The position numbers and the translations under genes are program-made. Positions 23,253-34,500 of a DNA stretch of 64,000 bases are shown here, one piece after another. The stretch lies in the NCBI GenBank assembly GCA_006176705.1, contig QRFJ01000023.1, forward strand, positions 270,501-334,500. Direction: 5' to 3'. This DNA is from Cocos nucifera. Its lineage: Eukaryota > Streptophyta > Magnoliopsida > Arecales > Arecaceae. Below the pieces are notes generated by a model that saw only the letters and a program-made list of their open reading frames with translations, made no database searches and was not told the origin of the DNA. Every line of letters begins with the position of its first letter. Positions within the stretch are counted from its first letter, which is position 1.

Positions 23253-24580
23253 GTAATTAGTTCATTGAACAGTTTTGTGGAGACCAAAATCACCAATGTA
23301 CAATAACATCAACTCATCTTTTCATATATTGACTCATTCCATAAATATAACTATCAAGATAAATAGAGTGTCTTGACGGTATATTCAAGGACTTTAGGCC
23401 AAGCAAATATATTGGAGAAGGGTCATTTGTTTTCTTAGTGAGGAAGCCAATAAAGAAAACTATTCAAGTATTGCTAGTGAAGATCATGCCTAATAAATCC
23501 AATTATAGTGCTGCTAGTTTGGTAGTTGGCCTATCTTTCTTCCAGAACACCGTATTAATAACTTCACTCTAACCAACCCTGGACCTAAGGGGTGCGGGTT
23601 ATATCTTTCACTTAAAAGAATATTGAATATCTTTCACGACGTGAACTGCTGGATCGTCCTTTTTATAACTTTCAAAGCATAATGTTTGTCTCATGATCTA
23701 TGCTGATGGATGAAAAGAAGAAATTGAAGAAAGCTGCATAAAACATGATTCGATGATTGACATTGCAAAAAAAAAATTAATCATACTTTCACACTAAGGA
23801 TACAAATCGAATCCAAACTTAAAAAGGGGCACTTTTTTCTAAAGTTAAAAGTTAAAAGATAAAGCAGAAAAAATCCAAAGCCCTTCCTCCTTACCACCCC
23901 ACTTCTACTTACCCCACAATTTTCAAAGATAATTTGGTGGCAGTATTACATCTAGAAATTGCTATAATGCAATAAAATAAAAAGTTCAACTTTAGTTTAT
24001 ATTCGAAAACTTTTGAAAAATAAGATTGAGACTATATATAAAATACTATTTTAAGAATGTGATTTGCCTCTTCACGCAAGTCGGTGGCGATCTTATTTTC
24101 AATATACAATAATCTAGTTGATCCTCTTCCAATGAAAACATGAAGTCATGCACCCCACCTCACCATGTGCATGGCACCGCCAACTAATTGGCCAGTCGCA
24201 TCTAGTGCATGTGCACATGTGGTCACTAACGGAACTTACTTTTACATTTTCAATGTGGGACTAAGAAAAGAAATAGTTTTAAAGCTTTTGAAACAAAAAA
24301 AAGAGTAAAGATAACAATTCTCTATATCCCAACTAGGGCTTTAAAGGATGGGATTTCAATAAAAGCAAGAGAACTTGCTTATATATTTCTTTCTTTCTTT
24401 CTTTTTGTGAATAACTTGCTTATATATGTTCAATGTGGGACTAAAAGGAAAAGAGTTTTAATGCATTTAAAACAACAAAAAAGAAGGGGATAAGGATCAT
24501 CTTTGAAATTTAAAATCTTTCCAAAAATAAAATTTCTAATACAGTCAATATCCCTCATTCAGGAGAACCCCCATCCTACC
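23253..24580. promoter_or_regulatory. Intergenic and promoter of the broken membrane-protein gene
   Basis: Just before the gene at 24581 two related segments occur, 24251-24318 and 24431-24498, each starting CAATGTGGGACTAA and followed by an A-rich run. Each lies near a CTTGCTTATATAT phrase that could serve as TATA box (24375, 24416). A CTTT microsatellite lies at 24390-24406. The rest holds nothing recognised. Confidence 0.45.
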
Positions 24581-24856
24581 ATGGGCATGGCCATCGATGT
24601 CATAAGAAGCTCTATTAATGCTTTCTTCCATAGCTACCAGTCCACATCCATTGCCACCTTTTTTGTCTTCCTAGTCTTAGCTTCTATTCTTCTATCCCAA
24701 GCACTTATCCCCTCTTCCATTGTCATCCTACCGAGCATCTCTTCTCGTCTCGAATCATTATTCCACGCCGCAGGCTTTTCTACCTCCCAATTTTTTTTCC
24801 TTCTCAACCTCAAGCTTTCTCAAACCATCTTCTCCTTTATCTTTATACTCCCTTTC
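24581..24856 (+). pseudogene. 5' part of an intronless membrane-protein gene, cut by a retroelement
   Basis: An ATG in good context (ACCATGGGC) opens 92 codons with two hydrophobic segments (TFFVFLVLASILLSQALI and FFFLLNLKLSQTIFSFIFIL). The frame runs straight into the LTR at 24857, whose first bases TGA supply a stop. The rest of the gene resumes at 29904. I place it in a plant multi-pass membrane family of unknown function by the pattern of both halves together. Before the insertion the two halves were contiguous. Confidence 0.7.
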
Positions 24857-25142
24857 TGATATAAATTCAGTCGCAAAAGTGGAAGGCATATGTGATACAA
24901 GACGTTTGGAGGAGAAAGGCTGCTCTATCAAACTCCAGAACAGTTATAACAGCATAACTGCTACTGAAGATTGATTGGCTGACAAGCTAGTTGAGCTGGA
25001 GTGGTAATTAGTTAGCTATTCTTTTGTTATAGAAGTATAAATATAACAAAAATTGTAATTGAAAGATTCAATTTTAGAGAATAATGCTGAAACTTTTGAG
25101 TTGATTCTCTATAAATCTTGATTTTTTGAATTGCTTGTATCA
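24857..25142 (+). repeat. 5' LTR of the Reina-like element
   Basis: TGATATAAATTC to GCTTGTATCA, matched along its length by 29624-29903. It contains a TATA-like GTATAAATATAAC near 25034. Confidence 0.9.
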
Positions 25143-25143
25143 T

Positions 25144-25155
25144 TGGTATCAGAGC
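25144..25155 (+). promoter_or_regulatory. Primer-binding site, initiator tRNA-Met
   Basis: TGGTATCAGAGC, one base after the 5' LTR, is the exact complement of the plant initiator tRNA-Met 3' end used by many plant LTR elements. Confidence 0.9.
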
Positions 25156-25173
25156 TTCGATCTTGGCAACCAT

Positions 25174-28100
25174 ATGGTGGAAGGAACAAGGGGCCAAGAG
25201 TGGAGAAGGGAGATGATGTCCATGATGAAGAATTTTGAAGATTGATGAGAGCAGAGGCAAGCTAAATTAAAAAAGGAGATGGAATTGAGCACCAGTCAAG
25301 CAATCCAAGAACTCAAGAGTTTGCTGACAGGTATCAATCTTCAACATAATGAAACTACATCTATTAGGAATCAAGAAGGAACCTCACAGATAAGGAATCG
25401 ATGGAGAAAAGATTCTGGCCAATCTTGGATGCAATATCCAAGATTGGATTTTCCAATTTTCAACGGGGAAGAATTGAAAGCTTGGGCAGTTAAAGTGGAT
25501 TATTATCTTGAAATCACTCATTGAAAATAGAGTAAAATTAGCAATAATGCATTTGGAAAAAAAAGTCCTTCAGTGGCATCAGGGTTACATTAGAATTAAG
25601 AGGGAAGAAGCTTATAGTAGTTGGAAGGTTTATGTACATGCTCTGAGATCCAGATTTGGAATTCAAGCTTTGAATAATCCTCTAGCAGATCTAAATTAGG
25701 AACCTGAAGCAAGTAGGTTCTCTGCAAAAATACTTAGACACCTTTGATCTATTGTACCCCAAGGCTGGAATAAGAGAAAATCAGGCCCTGAGTTTCTTCT
25801 TGACAGGTTTAGTGGATGAATTACAAATGCCTGTTTGGATGTTCAAACCCCAAATCCTTTCTAAGATTTATTCATTTGCTAGGCTTTAGGAAATCATAGT
25901 AGCCGCCCTACAAAATAAATCTAAACCCTTAGCCAAATCAATATCCTATTCTACCTTTACTTCCACTTACAAACCTACATCTATAAGTATTAATTCTCAG
26001 TTTCAACCCTCTACTTCACTCAAACCAAACAACCAAACTCCTAACCTTGCATCTGTATCCAACACTTCCAAAGAACTAACCATAAACACTACCAAACCAT
26101 CCAAATTAACCAGCAAAGAACTTAATGGAAAAAAAGAAAAGGGCCTTTGTTTCTGGTTTGATGAAAAATTTATACCAAGACACAAATGCAAAAGAAGACA
26201 AGTACTCATGATGCAGTTGCAAATTGATGAAGGGGAGGATGATAGTGATAGTGCTATCTGTACAGGAGCTACAGTTATCTCTTAATGCTTTAAGAGGAAC
26301 TCAAGAGGTCCAAATCATGTATATTAAGGATATTTGTGGAAAGTTACAGATTCATGTTTTTGTTGATACTAGCAATACTCATAATTTTTTAAGTCTGTCA
26401 AGTTGCAAAAAAGCTTAATTATCAATTGGAGGAAGTTAAAGGAGTCTTAGTGGAAGTGGCTAATGGTGAGAATTTGCAATGTCACTTTAGATGCAAAAAT
26501 TTCTCTTGGCAAATACAAAATAACATTTTTATAGCTGAAGTTTATGTTTTGCCCTTGTATAATTATGATCTTATCCTGGAAACTCAATGGCTAGCAACAT
26601 TAGGTGAAATTTTATGGAATTTTCAAACTTTACAGATGAGGTTTAAATGGAATTCAAAGGAATGTGCATTACAGGGTCTGCAATCTAATATAGTAGAAAT
26701 GGTGAATGGCAAACAATTAAATAAGATGTTTCAGAAATTCCATTAGTTGACAGCTATGCAGTTGTTGCTGAAAGAAGGAGGTTCTCAGATACTTTCTTCT
26801 TGTTCTGTCAATAGGACTTCTACTGAAGGATGGCTAAAACTTCAGGACCTTTTACAACAATATGAAAATATTTTTTTACAACCAAAAGGCCTAACCCCTA
26901 AAAGGATCTATGATCATAAGATTTCTTTGAAAGAAGGAGCTCAACCTGTGAATGCAAGGCCATATAAATATATTGCTCCTCAAGAAGATGCCATTGAAAA
27001 GATTGTTCAGAAGATGTTGGAGGCAAGAGTAATTTAGTATAGTACTAGTCCATATTCAAGACCTGTGGTTCTAGTCAAAAAGAAAGATGGGACTTGGCAT
27101 ATGTATTTAGACTATAGGTCTCTTAATGCATTAACTATGAAGGACAAGTTCTTTATTCTTGTTATTGAGAAACTTCTGGATGAATTGGGAAATGCAATGG
27201 TATTTTCTAAGATAGATTTAAGAAGTGGTTATTAGCAGATAAGGATGGATGATGAAGATGTTCATAAGACTACTTTCAAGACCCATGAAGGCCACTATGA
27301 GTTTTTGATTATGTCATTTGGCTTAACCAATGCTCCATCAACATTTCAGATCTTGATGAATGATATTTTTAGGCCATTTATAAGAAAATTTGTTATAGTT
27401 TTTTTTGATGATATATTGATGTACACCAGCAGTTCTAGTAAGCACTTTCAGCATTTACAATTTGTTTTGAAAGAGATGAGAAAGCACCAACTTCTGGCTA
27501 AGCAAAGTAAGTGTTCCTTTGGATGCTCTAAAATTGAGTATTTAGGATATTTTATTTCTTCAGAAGGTGTGCAAACTGATCCTACAAAGATTGAAGCTGT
27601 CAAATAGTGGCCTATTCCAAAGAATGTTAAACAGTTAAAGAAATTTCTTGGGCTTACAGGTTATTATAGGAGGTTTGTTAGGAATTATGGTCAAATTGCT
27701 AGACCTCTAACTAACCTCTTGAAAAAGGAGTCCTTTGTTTAGTCTGAGAAGGCTCAATTGGCTTTTGATGCATTGAAAGAGGTTATGACTTCAGTACTTG
27801 TACTCTCTCTATTTGATTACAGTAAGCAATTTATCATTGAGACCAATGCATCTAGTGGTGGAATTGGAGTCTTCCTGATTCAAAAAGGGCATCCTTTGGC
27901 TTTTATTAGCAAAGCTCTTTCCCTCAAGCATCAGCATATGCCAGTCTATGATAGGAAAATATTAGCCATCTTATTTGCAATTAAGAAGTGGGAATGTTAT
28001 TTGTTGCCCAAGAAGTTTATTATTAAAATTGACAATCAAATATTTGGTAGAGCATAAATAAACCACACCAATACCGTAGATTTGGTTAACCAAATTGGCA

Positions 28101-29620
28101 ATTTGATTTTAAGATCCAGTTTAAGAAGGGCAAAGAAAATATGGTTGTAAATGCATTGTCCAGGTGAACCTCTAGTTCAGTTTATGTACTTAATATCTTC
28201 TTTCTATCTTCAGACTTACTAAGTGAAATTCAGCAGAGTTGAAATGATGACCCTAGCTTACAACAGTTGATTGTTCAGCTTCAAAATGATCTCTCTTCTC
28301 ACAAATATTATACCTATCATTCAAAGCAGCTTAGAAGGAAGGAAAAGCTGGTGATTGGCAATACTGATTCCTTGAGATAGAAATTATTGCATCTCTTTCA
28401 TAATTCACCACTTGGCGAACATTCTGATGTTCAAGCAACAGTCAAAAGATTGAAGGCACTAGTCTACTGGTATGAAATTTGGAAAGCAGTACAAAACTAT
28501 ATTAGGAATTGTGATGTGTGCCAGAAATATAAGTATGAAACTATTACCTCTCTTAGTTTACTTCAGCCTTTGCCAGTTCCTCAAGGATTATTCTTAGACT
28601 TGATAATGAATTTCATAGATGGATTGCCTAAGTCAAATGAGAAGCCTGTCATTTTTGTAATGGTTGATAGATTGACAAAGTATACTCATTTTTTACATTA
28701 TCCCACTCCTATACAGCTCATATAGTAGCTCAAACTTTTATGCAAGAGGTTTATAAATTGCATTGTATGCCTCAGACAATTACTTCTGATAGAGATTCTA
28801 TGTTTCTAAGCATCTTTTGGAAGGAGTTGTTTGCTATACAAGGTGTGGGACCGTAGCATTCTACTATATCCATCCATAGACAAATGGCTAATGTGTTTGA
28901 AGACATGTACATATCTCAGATGTGCTATTGGTAATTCTTCCCATAGGTAATTCTTCCCATACTTGGACTGAATGGTTTCCCTTAGCAGAGTATTGGTATG
29001 ACACCAATTATTATTTTGCAATTCAAATGACTCCATTTCAGGCTTTATATGATGTTCCACCCCCTCTTCATATTCCTTATTTTTCTGAAGATTCTAGTGT
29101 TGATATTCAGCTTAGAGATCGTGAAGAATCAATTAAGTTGCTTCAACATCATTTGCCAAGAGCTGAAAATTGAATGAAATAATAGACGGATAAGCATAAG
29201 ATTGATAGGGAATTTGCCATTGGAGATTTGGTTTATATTAAATTGCCACCTCATGTCCAAAAATCAATACATAGAGGGTCACCAAAGTTTTAAGCTCGCT
29301 ATTTTGGGCCATTTCCTGTGATTGATCGAGTTGGAAAAGTATCATATAAATTATGATTGCCCTCTACATCACTTATTTATAATGTTTTTCATGTTTCTCA
29401 GCTTAAGCATGCTTCTGCTCTACCTTGCCACCTATCTACCCACTCTAATGCTCAACCTCAAGCAATTCTTGATAGAAGAATGGTCAAACATGGTAATACT
29501 GCAACTACTCAAGTGTTGGTCCATTGAAAAAATTCATCTCCATCAAATTGCACATGGGAATATGCTGATGAGTTAAGGGTGAGGTTTCCATCTTTTTCCT
29601 TGAAAACTCATGGAGGAAAG
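25174..29620 (+). pseudogene. gag-pol polyprotein of the Reina-like element, with many stops
   Basis: In order: gag from ATG 25174 (WMQYPRLDFPIFNGEELKAW near 25430); a degenerate zinc knuckle (CFWFDEKFIPRHKC near 26150); protease near 26360, where the usual D-S/T-G-S/T active site is altered to DTSN; reverse transcriptase 26930-27640 with PYSRPVVLVKKKDGTWHM, MSFGLTNAPSTFQ and an FFDD catalytic motif; RNase H 27750-28060 (IIETNASSGGIGVFL); integrase with its HHCC finger from 28387 (LFHNSPLGEHSDV ... CDVCQKY) and the start of the catalytic core (FVMVDRLTKYTHF); and a C-terminal chromodomain-like tail near 29515 (NCTWEYADELRVRFPSF). Stops and frame changes occur throughout. Several TAG/TGA codons stand where Trp or Gln is conserved. 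Confidence 0.85.
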
Positions 29621-29623
29621 TAT

Positions 29624-29903
29624 TGATATAAATTCATTCGAAGCAGAGGAAGGCATAAGTTAAACGAGACGTTTGGAGAAAAAAAAGGCTACTCTATCAA
29701 ACCTCAGAACAATTATAATAGCATAACTACTACTGAAGATTGATTAACTGACAAGGCTGGAGCAGTAGTTAATTAGCTATTCTTCTATTATAGAAGTATA
29801 AATATAACAAAAACTGTAATCGGAAGATTCAATTTGAGAGAATAATAGTGAAACTTTAGAGTTGATTCTCTGTAAATCTTGATTTTCTGAATTGCTTGTA
29901 TGA
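29624..29903 (+). repeat. 3' LTR of the Reina-like element
   Basis: Starts TGATATAAATTC right after GGAGGAAAGTAT. It ends GCTTGTATGA where the 5' copy has GCTTGTATCA, so the terminal CA has changed. Confidence 0.9.
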
Positions 29904-30306
29904 CCTTCACCCTCACCTTCCAACTCTTTTGTCATCCTCTCAGCAAATGCCGCCATATTTTTCCTCTGTGGATGGTGACACCCTTGGCTTCTCCTCAAGC
30001 AACTCTTTCCTTTTCCTCTCAACAGCTACTGCCATTCTCTATTCTGTGATCATCGCCAATGCAAAACTAATCTGCAACCTCCAAGCATAGTGTCAGCAAT
30101 GAAGAACAACTGTCGAAGCTTTGTTTCAGTACAGGATTGTGAGGCTATCCGTCAGCAAAATTCTGTCCATAAGCTTATAAACTTTCTGGAAGCCCTTCTC
30201 AATCGCTTAGACGCATTCCCTCATTGTTGTTCTTGATGTCATCATGAGCTGCATGTTCTTCAGGAGCTGCAAGTTGGAGTGCTGCATGCACAGAATGGGA
30301 GAGTAG
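29904..30306 (+). pseudogene. 3' part of the broken membrane-protein gene
   Basis: The gene resumes after the element: SFVILSANAAIFFLC, then one frame change to GDTLGFSSSNSFLFLSTAT and AILYSVIIANAKLICNLQA. After stops comes VEALFQYRIVRLSVS, and finally VVLDVIMSCMFFRSCKLE to a natural stop at 30304. The pattern of hydrophobic helices with a cysteine-rich tail fits the same plant multi-pass membrane family as the 5' part. Besides the insertion, at least one frameshift and several stops have built up, so the gene has been free of selection for some time. Confidence 0.65.
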
Positions 30307-30849
30307 AAGTGACTGCCAAACAGAAATGGAACCAGTAGAGAGGCGCTCTGCAAGTCTGAAGTGCCATTCATGGACTTCAGGAACCACATCCAAGCTGCAG
30401 CAGAGCATCATGCTGCTTTGATGTGGCAAAATAATCTCTCCAAGCCAGGAGAAGTGAACTGCAATTTTTCGTCGCAAACTTTATACGGTGTCACAGATCA
30501 TAGAAGCAATGGGAATAAGTGAACCAGGTTTTCTCATTGCTCCCTTTCTCTTGTAAACCTTTTTCCTGTTGCCCGAATTATTATAAATTGTGATGAATAA
30601 CCTTCCACCAATATGTAGCAAAGAAAAGGTGAGTTTTCTGATAATCTGAAACCAAATTTCCAATAGTCTATTGTTGGTTGAAGAAGAAGGGCATCTTTTT
30701 AGGGAAATCTCAGCAAAGGTTCCTAGCATGAGTTTTACAACAGAACTCTGTTGGGGCAGTTACTGATGCAATAGTCATAGCTGCAGAGGTAACTGAAGCA
30801 TAAATAATGCCGTAGAACTTGGAAGCAAATTTCTCATTTCCAGCAGTAG

Positions 30850-31180
30850 CAACATGAGCTTGTGACATAGCAACACCTAATTCCGGACCAGTTAATGCTA
30901 GAACTATAATTAAAAGACCAAGGATCTCTTATGGAACAAAAAAAAAAAAGAAATATTCATAAATAGCATAGCCCAAGCTGACCAAATTAAAATTTTACCG
31001 AACTATGACTAGCCATCATATTAGCAAATAAACATATTCCTGAGCTTAATGCACGAAAACAAGGAGCAATTAGCTCAAGGAATACTAAAAAAGGTGCTAA
31101 CGGCAGGATGCTTGGAAGTTTGACAAACTTGATGTTAAAGCTCGGTGGCATGGATCTAACTTGGAATGCCAACCAAAAAT
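30850..31180 (-). pseudogene. atp6: Nuclear copy of mitochondrial atp6 (NUMT fragment)
   Basis: On the minus strand the block reads LPLAPFLVFLELIAPCFRAL, SSGICLFANMMASHSSVKF, a short garbled part, then LLIIVLALTGPELGVAMSQA and HV. This is the C-terminal half of ATP synthase subunit 6, the proton-channel subunit, which in plants is encoded by mitochondrial DNA. At the DNA level CGTGCATTAAGCTCAGGAAT and TTTATTTGCTAATATGATGG look like the mitochondrial gene. Part of the middle is frameshifted and followed by a T-rich run, so it cannot make the protein. Homology fades after QAHV (30850) and before about 31180. The copy lies about 360 bases beyond the stop codon of the acyltransferase gene. Confidence 0.85.
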
Positions 31181-31538
31181 TTTCCTTTATAACAGCAAGC
31201 AACAGATGAGGCAAATGAAGTTTTTGGAGTACAACAGCAAATAAATGCATAAGACAGAACGGTAAAGGCAAGAAAAATATCAGCTAAATTTCAAGATCGA
31301 ACATAGCAAACCATCTGGTCAGTCTTGACCACAATTTCTGAGCCAGGTAACTCTAGATACAGCCAGAGCAATTGCCTCTAAACATAACAAATTTTTCCAG
31401 AATCTCAGGACAGATAATGGTGATCAAGTCACCAACTAAAATGATTCCATTCAGGCAGAACAGAACACCAACTTAGCGATTCCATGATATTTACTCCTAA
31501 TGGAATGAAAAGATACAAACCTCAGCCACCATGTTTGA

Positions 31539-34500
31539 TCAAAGTAGTTGCCTGTCAGATTGCAGGCTTGCCAAGGATGATACTTTCAATTTATCTTCCA
31601 TGTAACCTTGACCTGAGTTGAAGATCAGGTTACTCCAATTGACAGATCTATGCACAATTCTGGATGGAACCTGGTCACTGTCTTCACCGCCAGATGCTTC
31701 ATACCCATCACTGGTTGATCTTGACAGCTGAATTCCCTTATGGAAGGCAGCACATGCCGAGAAGGATTTGGGGCCCTGTGCATCTTCGGCTGCAGAGGAA
31801 AAGACATGGTGTAGACGGAGATCAGGTGAGCCCAAACTGCTATCTGGAGAAGATGCAACCATTCCAGTAGATGATCTGGCTTGGCTTGTCTGGAAAGCAT
31901 TCCGTGCTTCGAGCTGCAAAGGTGCCAAATTGCTGGATGTCTCCGGAGCCAGGTCACTGCAGTTACTCTTGGTAGCACTAGCAGATATTTTTGCAGGGAG
32001 TTCTAGAGGGATGCCAATGGGCATCCTACCTCTCTTGTTAGCCTTTCTCCAATTGTCAGTCTTTATAACCATCCGATCACTGCCGCTGCCAAAGCTACTA
32101 TCTGTTTCTTGCCCCAGTGGTACCTCTTGTCTTCCAATAGGCTGCAGGATTTTAGACTTCTTCCTTGCTTGTGCAGCTGCTTTTGAAACTTCTTCTGCAT
32201 TCAATCGAGCCAAGGTCCAAGGACTGATTTTCACATTTGCAGCATTCCTTTTCCTTGTGGACTCTTCTGTTACCATCTTCTTGCTGGCAGAACTTGTGGA
32301 CATGCTAATTTCGGGAGGAACAACATCAAACTAGAACAAATGGAAATGTTTATGTCAAGTCCCTATTACAGAACCTTGAGAAAGAGGCAGCAATAAGGTG
32401 AAGACAAGTTCATATAAGAAAATTTTTTCTTTGTAAGGCTAATATTGTACATGAAGGAACTAGAAATTTTCAAAAAGAAATAACAAATTTCAGATCCTAC
32501 AACTTGCTGAACTGCTGTGTTGCTCTTTCTCATCTTCTTTTAAAAACATTGGCTGTCTATACCATCAATTCATCTACTCAACAAAGTTGTAGTGCTGCCA
32601 AATCACCTGGCTCACTTTTCCTGTGCATAACTTATCCTTGCATCTGACAAAAAATATTGGACGTCTCTAATTGATAAGTTTCAGCCTTTAAGGTGATTAA
32701 CTGAGTGAGGAACCTAAAGTCCACATCTCAATAGATCTTTTGGTTGTAGAGGAGGACTATTTATACAAATCTTTAATACATAGAAGGAAAAGATGGACTG
32801 ATAAGTTGGACAATTTGAATTAGAAGAAGTTCAAAGACAGGGAAGTGAGCAAGTTATGGTTTTTCTTTTAAAAAAAATATATAAGTTCAAAGACTTCAGA
32901 TTGTGCTAAATTTGATGTATAAGACAGTACAAATACATAAGCAAAGATCAGTGAGTCAATTTACTCTCAACACTTCTTTACAAAAAAAAAATAGTCTCAA
33001 TATTTTCATGATAGGTGGAACATTTTGAGTAAAGCTACGATTGGAAGGTTTCTGCTTAGATGGTGACTAACTTTTGAGTTTACGAGCAACATCTTTCAAC
33101 TTGTATACACATTACATGACTTGAGCTCACCAGTTTGAAATTTGCCATCACATATCGTCTTTTTAGTTGTTTGGTCCACATCAGTATACACAAGCTCCTT
33201 GCCTCCCATGCTTGATATTGAAGATTTAATGTATTACAAAATATCCAGTATTTCAACATGTATTTGAAAAGTATGGAATTTAAGCACATGGCAAAAGGAA
33301 TTCAACTTGGTTGCTTTAAGGATGAGATAGTCGGAGCTTATTGTTATAGCTAATGACATTTACTCCCTATTAATCATGTATTAGTCAAAACAGAGCTGAA
33401 GTATCTGCTGTCCTCTAAAGGTCTAAATTCAAGAGGAAGTATGTTTGCTCAATTTTGCTTGATTTTGATGGTTCCAAGACTTATGGAAGTGTATCTAATA
33501 TTCTAGTCACAGACTAACAAGTTTGAAGGGAAATTAGAATTCTATTGTGCAATACAATGGAAAGAGGAGATGGGCTATCCCAATCACTAAGGGGCTGTTT
33601 AGTGGCTATGAATTTTTGCAAAATAGAAGATCATATACAAGATTCTCTGCAAGAGAGTTCTTATGAAAAACAGGGGAAGAGCTTTTTCTATATTTGATAC
33701 ATGGGAGACCCTTTTTCACAAAACTCATTTTTCGAGTTTTATGATTCGGTCAGTTTAGACGAAACAAGTTTATTGAAAGAAACCAAACAAACATTCTTGT
33801 AAAACTCATTCATTTTGTGTTTTGAACAAATCCATTTTAGTAAAACCTATCAACCAAACAGCCCCTAAAATATAAAATGTTCTTTTTGGAAGCCATTAAT
33901 ACAGCATTGAAAGTTGGCAGAGTGGCCTATAAAAATTGGATTAATGCAAAAAAAATATAACCACCCTCTTTCACTCTTTATGCAGAAAAATGGCATGGCA
34001 GATTCATGGAGGAGGTGCATAGACCTTTTAATATAAACAAGGGTGGATTGATGCAACAAAAATATAACTTTGAGTGCTATCAAATTGGGATTGGTCCAGC
34101 TTTCACTAAACCCAGATATATACCTGTTGAAATTTCTGGTCTAGCTTTTGTTCCGCCGTTGAAGGATCGGGTCAGGTTCAGGTTCAGGTAATAACAAATG
34201 TGCATCAAATTTGGATTAGGTGGAGGTCGGGTCCAAGTAACCATCAGGCATCAAAAAGTATATGTTGATAAGTTAATCAAGCTAAAGAACCCATGCTTTG
34301 AGAAGTTTCTCAATAAAAAGTCCAACATATGTTACAAAAATCAAATCATGAACAACAAGCACTTGATGGTTAACTATATAACAGTGATGATTACAATTTG
34401 AAGAGATACACTTTACTTACAGTCACGTACAGACGCCCAAACATGTTCTAATGTCATTACTTTTTATTCTTTCTACCCCTCTAAATTATAGAAGAAACTT

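Larger units (their letters stand above)
24857..29903 (+). mobile_element. Ty3/gypsy chromovirus, Reina-like, full length but decayed
   Basis: LTRs 24857-25142 and 29624-29903 (286 and 280 bases) begin TGATA; the first ends TATCA. A tRNA-Met primer site follows LTR 1 and a purine tract precedes LTR 2. Gag, protease, reverse transcriptase, RNase H, integrase and a C-terminal chromodomain-like stretch follow in gypsy order. Short LTRs, a total of about 5 kb and the chromodomain fit the Reina clade. Flanking bases CTTTC (24852-24856) and CCTTC (29904-29908) are a 5-base target duplication with one transition. The element sits inside the membrane-protein gene at 24581-30306. Confidence 0.9.

Noticed and set aside
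31768..32334. Long plus-strand open frame of 188 codons
   Set aside because: Mirror of the last acyltransferase exon, which has clear homology on the minus strand.
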